Positions 11,301-22,281 of a stretch of 64,000 nucleotides of DNA are shown piece by piece. The translations under genes and the position numbers were made by a program. Below the pieces are notes generated by a model. It ran no database searches. It had not been told where the DNA came from and saw nothing but the letters and a program-made list of their open reading frames with translations. The stretch is from Axinella damicornis (lineage: Eukaryota > Porifera > Demospongiae > Axinellida > Axinellidae). The stretch covers positions 8,491,847-8,555,846 of the forward strand of contig OZ007507.1 of the NCBI GenBank assembly GCA_963931865.1, given 5' to 3'. Each line of letters begins with the position of its first letter. Position 1 is the stretch's first letter.

Positions 11301-13829
11301 AGATGAACTGTTAGTTTACGAAGAGTTTGAGAAGACTCACCTATTGTGGCCAGCCACACTCGTCCAACAGTTGCTGATCAGTCACCGATCCAGCAGAGAG
11401 AAAGAAACTACTAATGAAGTCTGGGAGATGGGCCATCCCAGAAGCATCCCAACGGGAGGCAGCAACAGTCAGACAGGATCATCAGACCACTCATCAGCTC
11501 TACCGACTCCCAGTGCTGGACCATCAGTGCCCTTGCCAGCCAACTCTCAGTCCACAAGTAGGCATCAGCGAGCAAATGAACTCCCAACGTCATCGACGCA
11601 CCAGGTGGATGCCAAGGTACCAGTGCTGCTGCAAACAGCAAGGGCATGTGTCTACAACACTAAGCACTCCCAGTCGGCAATGGGGGTCCGGATCATACTC
11701 AACAGCGGGAGCCAGAGGTAGTACACATCACTACCAAGGTCAAGGAGACTTTGGGCTTGCGTTCAGAGAATGCCGAAGTCAAGACCTTTGGATCTGATGC
11801 AGAGAAGATGCACACCTGCGATCCGGTGAGCCTTGCAGGATGGGGGGAATCTCGTGATGTTGCTGCTCACAGTACCAATGATCTGCCAGCCCCTGTCTGC
11901 TCAATCAATCAGCCTAGTCAGAGACAAGTACGAACATCTCTGTAAAATGGACCTCACTGACTTCTCCAATGGTGATGACGACCTGGAGATTGACTTGCTG
12001 ATCAGTTCCGACCATTATTGGAAAGTAGTGACTGGTGGAGTGGTACGAGGAAGAGATGGTCCTACAGCGATTCAAACGAGAGTTGGTTGGGTGCTGTTGG
12101 GACCGATGGAAGGAGTGCCTCAAGAACTTGCTGCTGTCAACCTTATCACAACCCATATCTTGAAAGTTGGTGTGCAAGATGCTCCAGACTGCAAGCAATA
12201 CCTCGACTAGAGGCTAAAGATCTTTTGGGAAATAGAGACTCTTGGAATTGTGCAAGATGAACTGTTAGTTTACGAAGAGTTTGAGAAGACTCACCTATTG
12301 TGGCCAGCCACACTCGTCCAACAGTTGCTGATCAGTCACCGATCCAGCAGAGAGAAAGAAACTACTAATGAAGTCTGGGAGATGGGCCATCCCAGAAGCA
12401 TCCCAACGGGAGGCAGCAACATTCAGACAGGATCATCAGACCACTCATCAGCTCTACCGACTCCCAGTGCTGGACCATCAGTGCCCTTGCCAGCCAACTC
12501 TCAGTCCACAAGTAAGCATCAGCGAGCAAATGAACTCCCAACGTCATCGACGCACCAGGTGGATGCCAAGGTACCAGTTCTGCTGCAAACAGCAAGGGCA
12601 TGTGTCTACAACACTGAGCACTCCCAGTCGGCAATGGGGGTCCGGATCATACTCGACAGCGGGAGCCAGAGGTAGTACACATCACTACCAAGGTCAAGGA
12701 GACTTTGGGCTTGCGTTCAGAGAGTGCCGAAGTCAAGACCTTTGGATCTGATGCAGAGAAGATGCACACCTGCGATCTGGTGAGCCTTGCAGGATGGGGG
12801 GAATCTCGTGATGTTGCTGCTCACAGTACCAATGATCAGCCAGCCCCTGTCTGCTCAATCAATCAGCCTAGTCAGAGACAAGTACGAACATCTCTGTGAA
12901 ATGGAACTCACTGACTTCTCCAATGGTGATGACGACCTGGAGATTGACTTGCTGATCAGTTCCGACCATTATTGGAAAGTAGTGACTGGTGGAGTGGTAC
13001 GAGGAAGAGATGGTCCTACAGCGATTCAAACGAGAGTTGGTTGGGTGCTGTTGGGACCGGTGGAAGGAGTGTCTCAAGAAGTTTCTGCTGTCAACCTAAT
13101 CTCAACCCATATCTTGACAGTTGGTGTGCAAGATGCTCCAGACTGCAAGCAATACCTCGACTAGAGGGTAAAGATCTTTTGGGAAAGAGAGACTCTTGGA
13201 ATTGTGCAAGATGAACAGTTAGTCTACGAAGAGTTTGAGAAGACTCGCCTATTGTGGCCAGCCACACTCGTCCAACAGTTGCTGATCTGTCACCGATCCA
13301 GCAGAGAGAAAGAAACTACTAATGAAGTCTGGGAGATGGGCCATCCCAGAAGAATCCCAACGAGAGGCAGCAACATTCAGACAGGATCATCAGACCACTC
13401 ATCAGCTCTACCGACTCCCAGTGCTGGACCATCAGTGCCCTTGCCAGCCAACTCTCAGTCCACAAGTAGGCATCAGCGAGCAAATGAACTCCCAACGTCA
13501 TCGATGCACTAGGTGGATGCCAAGGTACCAGTGCTGCTGCAAACAGCAAGGGCATGTGTCTACAACACTGAGCACTCCCAGTTGGCAATGGGGGTCCGGA
13601 TCATACTGGACAGCGGGAGCCAGAGGTAGTACACATCACTACCAAGGTCAAGGAGACTTTGGGCTTGCGTTCAGAGAGTGCCGAAGTCAAGACCTTTGGA
13701 TCTGACGCCGAGAAGATGCACACCTGCGATCTGGTGAGCCTTGCAGGATGGGGGGAATCTCGTGATGTTGCTGCTCACAGTACCAATGATCTGCCAGCTA
13801 GCCCTGTCTGCTCAATCAATCAGCCTCGT
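8331..13829 (+). mobile_element. Tandem array of a BEL/Pao gag-protease fragment (~5.6 units of ~954 bp)
   Basis: Units start at the motif VYEEFEKT near 8361, 9411, 10348, 11302, 12256 and 13210. In frame pieces each unit shows features of BEL/Pao polyproteins: a retropepsin-like DSGSQR, then a stretch with KETLGLRSE, then IDLLISSDHYWK and GWVLLGP, then FWEIETLGI followed by VYEEFEKT (Pao peptidase A17 region). The order is circularly permuted because the tandem junction fuses the segment after VYEEFEKT back to a gag-like Ser/Pro-rich stretch. Every unit carries the same breaks: a stop and frame change just after DSGSQR, another frame change about 60 codons on, and a stop before FWEIETLGI. 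The array is therefore dead and was amplified from an already broken copy. The first unit is ~100 bp longer (extra LWDHVNIGMKG segment). The units at 10348 and 11302 are nearly identical and share an Asp-to-Asn change in the protease motif. Confidence 0.9.
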
Positions 13830-14075
13830 CAAGGGTTCTGCGATGCCTCGGCTGGAGCCCATGTGGCTGTCGTCTAATTGAAGGCGAGAATGGAGGCGTA
13901 GTAGCTTCGAGGACACGGGTCACACCCTTGAGATTGGAGCTGTTGTCCTATTGGCCAAGCATGTTACAAGTGTCTTTGCAGACCTTCAGTCTGAGATTCC
14001 CCTTGCCGGAGTTTCTTGCTTTTTACGGACTCAAACGTTGCTCTGTACTGGATAAAGGGAATTGACAAGGAGTTG
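13830..14075 (+). pseudogene. Decayed BEL/Pao RNase H-like fragment
   Basis: Directly after the last partial unit the frame GFCDASAGAHVAVV appears, followed after stops and frame changes by the piece FTDSNVALYWIKGIDKE. Both are hallmark segments of the RNase H region of Pao pol, which in an intact element lies well downstream of the protease. Reverse transcriptase is missing between them, so the element has an internal deletion. The region has several stops and is not functional. Confidence 0.8.
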
Positions 14076-16085
14076 AATTGACAATTGATCCAATTCCTAT
14101 AATTATAAGAATTGGATCAGGGAAGATTGCAATGTAATTAATTGCCTTTGCCAAGTGATCAACAGAAATTGGGAACAGTAGGCTGGAGTTGATATATCAA
14201 CAGCAAAGTTCACCAGATTTGGTCATGTGGTTCTGACTCACATACTACTCTCCAACTCACTTCCCACAGTTCCAACCCACACACTGCACTTCAATTCTTA
14301 CCACGAAGCTCTTCACCCCAAACGCACACTTCAGACCTAAGACTTTCTCCAAGCTCTATCTCCCCTCTCCTCCCACCCACATCCCCCATCTCCACCTGCC
14401 CTCCACTCACCTGTAAATCAGCAGTTGCAAGGTCCACATGCTTATCTACTCCCGTGGAGGTCCGAATGTTGCTTGTCCACAAACAGGAAAGCAATAGTGC
14501 TCTGGTAGGAGGTGCAGTATTATTGTGCCTAATTTCAGGACAGGGCACCAGTTCCGAGACATATTATTAAATCGGACAAAGAAGTGTGACTGTACCAGCC
14601 AACAATGTGTGTGCCCTCTAGACAAATTATGACCTGAAAACATATGGCTAGCTAATGTTTCCGAACTTTATAGGGTCCCCCTCCCCAGTCAAGACCTTGT
14701 ACGGCTGCCCAGACCCAGTAGTGTGGACACAAGCTGTCCACCTTCATGTCAGTGCAAGGCAAGGAAGGCCCAGCCAATGCAAAGTGAGCCAACTTACCGC
14801 CAGGGCTGCCACACATGCAGCATCCCTGGCCACTGCACACACTCCTGGCCTGGCCCGGAGTGTTACCCTGTGGCGGCGGACCTCTGGTGAGATTGGGACA
14901 GTGCCCTGACAGCGGGAGGAGTAGTGGTAGCCATTTGCATGGTGCCACAACAAGAATTCAACCATACAGTCATACTTTGCGAGCTGCTTGTCCAGTGACC
15001 ACTTGCCATAGGAGGTGACACACTCTGGGCAACAATTATACGGTACGCGTCGTTAAAATTGATGTTGCAATTTTTCTCCGGTTAAAAATGCGAACACGGA
15101 AAGCTAAACGCGAACGTGGAAGGCCTATGAACTCTGGAAGATCGACAAGTGAAGCTGTTCCGTATTCAGAAACTTCGGCACGTACAAAGCTAGCACTCTT
15201 CGGAAGAAACTCGGGTCTTCAGAAAGAGCCTTCTGGTTTTCAGAAACATTCCGGTTTGCGGGGAAGCTGCGCTGCAAATGCATAAATTGTCGGTAAAGCG
15301 TTCCGAATCGCAGCATCAATTTTAAAGACGCATGCTGTAAAATGCGTTGGTACAGTACCTAAGCTGCAAGCGACATACAGTTCAGCACAAAATCGACTTT
15401 CAGCTAAAATTTTGAAGATCATACAAGCACTACCAAGTTGAGTATGTCAAAACCTATTCTAAGTGCATACTGGATAAGCAACTTGCAAAGGTTGCATATA
15501 CACCTACACACACACACCAATCACACAGAATTCACAACTGCATTTGAGGTTATAATATAGTAAGCTCTATGTAATGTACACTTTAAAACATCTCATTCAG
15601 CAATCCACAGGCCTTACAAATCATGATAACGCATTCACTCAATCCCCCCCCCCTTCTTACTCCATACAATCATACAAGTAAAACACAGTAGCTACAGACA
15701 GACATAAAGCAACAACTGCTCAAATGAAACTGGACAGGCTTTCAATTTTGTCCTCTAGTACATTTCATCCCACTAGGTTAGCTCACTATGAAACCCTAGT
15801 TGGAGGGGGTAAGAAAGACCATAGCAACTAGGCTATTGCATCATGTTCGTCATGCTGGATGTGTCAGATAAGTTGCCGTTACAACAATTTTGTGGGTAAT
15901 CCAGTCCACAAAAATATTACGACGAGAAATATGGACATGCTATGGAAGAGTAACATATTTAGATTTCGTTCCAGCCTGGAATCAGTGGTAGGCTGAATAA
16001 CCACTTACATTTGCCATTTTGCCATTCTTCAGATGAACCAGGGTTGGCTAACCATTCATTGTTTCTGACCACATACTATTATCTT
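14076..16085. other. No recognisable gene
   Basis: This ~2 kb holds a short inverted repeat around 14076-14116 (CAATTGATCCAATTCCTATA and its near complement) and a minus-strand donor-like site near 14310 (CTTCGTG then GTAAGAATT). Open frames of 60-98 codons overlap on both strands around 14640-14970 without family resemblance. A short C-run lies at about 15643. I see no supported gene. Confidence 0.6.
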
Positions 16086-16236
16086 TTCTTAGGTATGTTT
16101 GACCAAGAACAAAGGAAGGGAACCTGCACAGGTATACAGTGTCCTGACAAGCAAAAGTCTTGTGTGACAACGGATGGTGTGAGGAGAACTCAACATTGTG
16201 TGTTGGCATTTTACAACACTGTGGTCTGGACTTAGC
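16086..16236 (+). other. Cys-rich exon-like sequence, copy A
   Basis: After a TTTTCTTAG acceptor-like site an open stretch carries FDQEQRKGTCTGIQCPDKQK and then SCVTTDGVRRTQHC before a stop. The spacing CTGIQC...SC...HC is typical of a small disulphide-rich extracellular module, but I cannot name the family. A diverged copy lies inverted at 16783-16925, so this is probably part of a dispersed or duplicated element. Confidence 0.3.
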
Positions 16237-16782
16237 CATCCGGTTGACAAGTCAGGAGGACAATCTAGAAATGCAAGGGAGTTTCACTCTCAGTCTCAAC
16301 TGTGAATTGCATTTGTTGTTGATGACGAGGTGGTTTATAAGGGTCAGAGTCAGCCCATAACACAGTGCAAGTGTCATACACATATCTATATTCTAGAAAC
16401 ATGCTGGTGAGAAGGCGCACGCTCTTTGATCAATCTCTAGTTGGTGAGAAAGGTACAGATACTGGTGACCCCATGGCTGTGCAAAAGGACTGTTGGTAGT
16501 GGGGACCACTAGAGGAGTCCCTTCAGAACAGCCATCAGTACCTGTAACCGTCACCAACTTGGGTCACACAAGAGAATGAGGAGTGCATGCTATCTGCATT
16601 CTCAGCCACACACTTCTGGAAGAGGTATGAGGATGACATTTGCACCACGATACCAGTGCACTCTGTTACCCTGCTTCAAAACCCCTTCAAAATGCAACAA
16701 CAACAATTCCGACCTCTCTTTCTTCTGCATTGTCCTCATTGATCAGTCATTAACCAGATGACTCTGCGCAGAGCACAATAAT

Positions 16783-16925
16783 TTGGAATGCCTACACGCA
16801 CTGTTGAGTTCTCCTCACACTATCCGTTGCCACACAAGACCTTCGGTTGTCGGGACACCGTACACCAGTGCTGTTTTCCTTTCCTTCATCCCTTGTCAAA
16901 CGTACCAAAGTAGAGTTCCATATAC
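16783..16925 (-). other. Cys-rich exon-like sequence, copy B (inverted)
   Basis: The minus strand reads through the same module as 16086-16236: RCPDNRRSC and VRRTQQCV align with QCPDKQKSC and VRRTQHCV. It has lost one cysteine of the first pair and carries a stop after QQCV. Overall similarity by eye is about three quarters of positions. Likely a decayed duplicate. Confidence 0.3.
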
Positions 16926-17277
16926 CGTATTTCTGCGATCAAATGCCGCGGCAACTACCACACGATTTACTGCATGCGGCTACAATTCGAGGGTGGCCAC
17001 TTATCAAAGGTGGCGTTTATTAAACTCAACATAAACAAGGAAGCGAGGAAACAGATTGGAGCACTGTGTATGCACAAAGAAGTCTTGTTTCAGCCCTAGG
17101 CCATGCGGTACCATCATACTCATCGCGACAAAAATGCCAAAGCCATTACTGTCACGAAAGTTGTGCCGGTCACACGTTGCTCGCCCCCCATGCCTTGACC
17201 TCAGAAAATGTCAAACACTTAGCTATTATTCGAGGGCGGCCACTAATCAAGTGCGGCGTTTGATTGCGGAAATATGG
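16923..17277. mobile_element. MITE-like element with TACCGTAT ends
   Basis: The left end TACCGTATTTCTGCGATCAA is matched, as reverse complement with few mismatches, by GTTTGATTGCGGAAATATGG at the right end. Inside, the sequence ATTCGAGGG(T/C)GGCCACT recurs twice as a direct repeat. Length (~355 bp), terminal inverted repeats and lack of coding capacity fit a non-autonomous DNA transposon. The element at 19210 shares the first eight terminal bases. Confidence 0.65.
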
Positions 17278-17945
17278 CAGTCAGTGGTCACGAACAACGA
17301 ACAGTTAGCCCACCCTGCTCATCTGAAGAATGGCAAATGTAACTAACAGGCTAGGCTACCTACCACAGCCCAGGCTTCAACAAATGCGAATGTTACCCTT
17401 CCATAGTGTGCCCAAGAACTTCCACCAGATTATAGTGAGACGCAAAGACCCCATACGGTTGGGTCAACTGACTACACAATACTCATGCAATGTCACTTTC
17501 AAGGGTACAGCGATCTCTTAACCAGGCCGAAACTATGTATGGATTTACCATGCGCTCTCCTCAGTTGCAGGCCAAAAAACTCACTGTCGCACTCAAAGAC
17601 AAGATTTACCTACCCCCGCCAAACCAGGTATGCTTTTCCACACTCACCTCTCAGAGTTTTGACCACAAATCTACTCCCTCCCACCAGCCCAGTCAAGCTA
17701 CCAAATTACCCAAATTTACCCTAACACAAAAATGGGTGGGGCCTGTAATGCCGAAAGGTCAACTCTCTAGAGTGCCAGGGACGCTGTTCACTTTACAGGC
17801 TGCTCAGCAGCCCCACAAACATTCCTACTCACTCTACCAAGCCATCACACTCAAATAGGCCATCGCTACAGAATTCAATAAGCTTTATGAAGGGGGGCTA
17901 AATTATATGCTGCCAAAGGCTATGGATGCTGCCCGGGCCCCCGGT
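17278..17945. other. No recognisable gene; 122-codon open frame
   Basis: A 122-codon plus-strand frame runs from 17490 to 17858, rich in Gln, Ser, Pro and Lys, with no similarity I can name and no clear splice structure. I treat it as probably non-coding. Confidence 0.4.
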
Positions 17946-17948
17946 GCC

Positions 17949-18067
17949 CCCCCCCCCCCCCCCCCCCCCAGATCTGCCACTGCACACGCACATGCACATG
18001 CACACAATGCACACACACACACACACACACAATGCACACACACACACAATGCACACACACACACAAT

Positions 18068-18130
<63 letters not shown>

Positions 18131-18148
18131 CACACACAAACACACACC
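17949..18148. repeat. Poly-C tract and (CA)n microsatellite
   Basis: About twenty consecutive C bases are followed by interrupted (CA)n with periodic ATGCACA insertions up to about 18148. Open frames here (His/Thr or Val/Cys polymers) are artefacts of the repeat. Confidence 0.95.
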
Positions 18149-19209
18149 CTGGGAGGGAACCATACACACAACCCCAACCATGTCACATGTCACAGGGCCC
18201 CCCAGACACACCAGGATGTGCATACAGCGGTCGGCTCACCACTACACAAGGCTGGACCTCTTCTCCCCACCCATACACTAGCACTCCAGTGGACACACTA
18301 GTGTCTCACAAAAAGGGTATTCCTGGGCAGCAGCATGTGTGGTCCAACACCTGGGGAGCTGGACCCTGTCACAGCTCGCAATACAGTGTACAACCAGCTG
18401 TACTAAGGGCATTCATTCTACTGCTATGTACCGAGAGTTGGACAAAATCACTGCTAGGGATACTTGCCAACCTCCATGACCGATTGTTTGTGGAACTGGT
18501 GCCCTGTCCATAAATAATCAATCCAACTGCACCTCCTCCTTCACACTGGTAACCATCCCTGGTGCATATCAGTGGCCAGGCATCGGTAGCTCTAGTTCCT
18601 AGAATGGGCACGTGCATGTGTAAAAGATACAGGATTAATACATAGTGGACATCACAAAATGCCGAATCTGTTTCACATTATGCTTCAGCAGAAGGCTGGA
18701 GTTTGGTTCTCACACAAATTGTGAATGCCTAACTCCTCTTCTCAGTGAAGTATATTGCTTTCGTGGTTGTCTTCCCTACTTTTTCAGTCTAGGCAAAGCC
18801 CTTTCGGTTTAATAATATATTTGGATAAAGAAATAAATGCATACGACCATTAACATCTACAGACTCAAGGAACGATGCCTGAACAGTGAAAGGAAGATTT
18901 AACAAATTAATAGGCTGAATAAGTAAAACTGTCTAATGATGTCACCTGGGGGCCAAACAATTATACTTGGCCTCGATCATTAGACAGGTGGCTGCAATAC
19001 AGATGGCCTCTCTAAAGCGGTCACACGGAACAACTTCGATTCAAGAAAGTTCCATGCAAAAGACAACTAAGGACTTTAAGCATTGTAAAATACTTGAATG
19101 TTTCATTTTTGTATGTTCAGTTTGCCACTTTCTATAATGTTAAGTGCACGCGTGCACATACACAACACACACACGTGTGTACTCGGTGGCCGTTATTGGC
19201 AGAGCATTA
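18149..19209. other. No recognisable gene
   Basis: No domain or exon series is visible. A 24-bp segment (GACTCAAGGAACGATGCCTG plus four more bases) at about 18862 recurs at about 19792. The C-terminal third of EPG5 would be expected in this direction but I find none of it here. Confidence 0.5.
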
Positions 19210-19549
19210 TACCGTATATTGGGTTATTTTCGTTGTTAAAATATTTTCGCGAATGCTTCCAATCGCGAAAATTTATCTCGTGAATTTTTTTGGTAACGGC
19301 GTGTCTAACAGTACAGTTTCTTGGTTCTCGGTCACACTCAAGCACTTCCCCAACAGCTGCCTCCCAGATCTCCTGATACACATGGTAGCCTCGAACGCAG
19401 CATTCTCGTTCGTACTCCTCCATCGTAATAGTGCTATGGCTTGACACGTATTCACACGAGTTCACTTTGCTTGAGTTCGCGAAAATTTTTCAACACGAAT
19501 AATTATTACGCGAACGTTATTCAACACGAAAATAACCCAATATACGGTA
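19210..19549. mobile_element. MITE-like element, ~340 bp, near-perfect terminal inverted repeats
   Basis: TACCGTATATTGGGTTATTT at the left end is exactly mirrored by AAATAACCCAATATACGGTA at the right. The ends continue as TCGTGTTGAA-like arms rich in CGCGAAAAT motifs. There is no coding capacity. It lies 3' of the last EPG5 exon found. Confidence 0.8.
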
Positions 19550-19918
19550 GCTTGCTATAGTGTGCTTGGGGTGGAGCAACGTGACCGCATTATGCATTAT
19601 GCAGGTGACAGAAATAGAAGAACAGTAAAGTAATGAGACTATGGGGTCACATTTCGGGACTTTCCCAAGCTGACCACAATGTAGCAGGAGAATTTTTGTG
19701 TGAGTGGAGAGCATGACAAGTGAACTGAGCAAGCAGTGTCTTGACTCAAGAGATGTGTATAGCCCAGTAGAAAACAAAAAGCAAGGTCGCAAGACTCAAG
19801 GAACGATGCCTGAACATACACATCAGGCAGCATGTGACTGAATACTGTGCTGTGATTGGTATGCACTCTACTGATGGTTAGCTTGACCTTTGGACCCTAA
19901 CAAGTTGGCTGTACGTAC

Positions 19919-22193
19919 CTCCACTAGCACATCTCCATCTTGTGATGGTTTTGGTCCACACAGTGTCAGACCCTGAGAGATAAAGTTCAGCATTTGAGAT
20001 CTCTCTGCCAGGCTGGGACTGTAGGACTCTAGCCATGAGGCAACATTAAACTGGGAGGAGAAGGGAGGGAGGAGGGGGAGGGAGGGAGGGAGGGAGGGGG
20101 GAGGGAGAGAGGGGAAGGGAGAAGGGAGGGGAGGGAATTGAAGGAGGAGGGGAAGGGAGGAAGGGAGAGCAGGGAGGGAGGAAGGGAAGGAGGAAGGAGG
20201 AGGAGGATGGGAGTGGGAAAGAGAAGGAGGGAGGGAATGGAGAAGAGAGGGAGAACGGGAGTAGTTGCAGTGCAGTATACAACTGAGCTGACTACTTCAC
20301 TGGAAATTAGCACTCTGGAAATTAGCACTCAAAATGAACACACACATGCCCAAAATTAATAGTTACATACCTTGCTCAGTACAAAAAATGCGATGGCAGC
20401 TCCATCCTTCACCGCTAGCTCAGCTGTGCTGCCGTACATGTGCAGGAACTGGTCAGGGCAGCCATTAGGCTGGAAGAGGGGGGCGAGGAGGTCCGATTGA
20501 GCCTTCCTGGACAGCAGCAGCCCCAGAATGTTGCTGGTCTGCATTGGGTCACGCTGGACAAACTCCTGCAGGGAGGTGAGGGAGGCCGGAAGGGAAGGGG
20601 TGTGTTGACTTCTTGACGTATTTGGACAAGCGTGATCAAGCCTCCACTAGCAACTTCCATGTCATTACATGTGGACCACTATCTCCCACACTCACAACTG
20701 ACCTTTCTATTCATGCTGATCACAATGGTGCAAATCCCAGCCTAGTATCTTGCTAACTCAAGATACCCAGCATACGCACTTGCCCGTCGTCTAAGGAAGG
20801 CATTATATCTAAGTATGTGAATGAGATATGAAGCTGGGGGTTGTGTCATTGTGATCAGCATGAAAACAGCTTTCAAACGATGTCCAAATAATGGTTTTTA
20901 ATGTTGGTCACATTTTTGCCAAAAATTGCACTCGACCAAAGGCTATAATCCATGGTTTTTCATGATTTTGGGTCAAAATTAAACCGGTAGCAAAGTGGAC
21001 ACTGTTTAAATGTTCTCTTCATGCTGATCACAATGGTGCAAATCCCAGCTTTGTGTCTCATTCCTAGCCCAAGATACTTAGCACAGTGCATAGCTCTCAA
21101 CACTGGCCTAATTCCTACCCTGTATTATCCAGCATCTAGTGAAAGACACATATCTAAGCCTTTGAAAGAGATATGAAGCTGGGGATTGCGCCATTGTGAT
21201 CAGCATGAAAAGAGCTTTCAAATGATGTCCTAATAATGTTTTCAGTGTTGGTCACATTTTTGTCAAAAATCGCACTCGACCAAAGGCCATGGTTTCCATG
21301 GTTTTTCATGATTTTGGGTCAAAATTCAACCTACAGCAAAACGGACATCATTTGAAAGCTCCATTCATGCTGATCGCAATAGTACAAACCCCAGCCTCCA
21401 ATCTCATTCCAAGCCCAAGATAGCATAGCTCAAACGTTTGGTCAAATTCCTAACCTATATATACAATGTTACATCCCAACTCTAATGAAAGGCTCGTTGT
21501 ATCTAAGTATGTGAATGAGATAGGAAGCTGGAAAAATATTCTTGTGCCATATTGTGGGTAGCACAACAACAATATCACTGATCTGTTTCGTGACAGTCTT
21601 GTAATGATCTACAATATAGTACATCTAACAAAGAGGCTACTCCTGTACTAGCCTCGTTCCCACGCCACATGGCCTGGGAACGAGGCTACTCCTGTACCTG
21701 TCCCAGTATCTGCACACAAGAGGTGAGAAACTGACAGGAGGGAGGAAACCCCCTCGTTGTCGGATTGATGAAGCTCAGGATCTCGTAGAAGAGAGCTGTG
21801 GTACTCTGCAGGGGAATGTTCATATGCATATCTGTTGGAGGGAGGGAGGGAAAAGGATCGAGGAAGGGGAAAGGATCGAGGGAGGGGAAAGGATCGAGGG
21901 AGTGAAGGAGGGGGGAAGGAGGGTGGGGGGAGTGGGTGAGATGGAGGAACGGATGGAGGGAGGGAGGAGGAAGGGATGGAGGGAGGAATGCAGGGAAGGA
22001 GGTAGAGAACGAGAGAGGGAGGGAAAGAGGGAAGGGATGGAAGGAGATGAAATGATCATATATTCTGACACAGCATGTATTGTGACTCTCACACACGTAC
22101 GTACCTGGAGCTTTGTCAGACAACTTTGACAGCTCTCTGGATGGAGGAAAACAGTTGCAGTAGTCAGAGGAAGGAATGCACACAAACGCACAA

Positions 22194-22281
<88 letters not shown>

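Noticed and set aside
14652..14965. Collagen-like or Cys-rich gene around a PPPQGNTPGQ segment
   Set aside because: Gly-X-Y does not continue, frames on three registers overlap and no splice series was found.
17898..18513. His/Thr- and Cys/Val-rich frames up to 195 codons
   Set aside because: Product of (CA)n microsatellite plus poly-C; no domain, and both strands are open as expected for a repeat.
19517..19866. Minus-strand frames as the next EPG5 exons
   Set aside because: No similarity to the EPG5 region expected after the 19919 exon and no matching splice phase.
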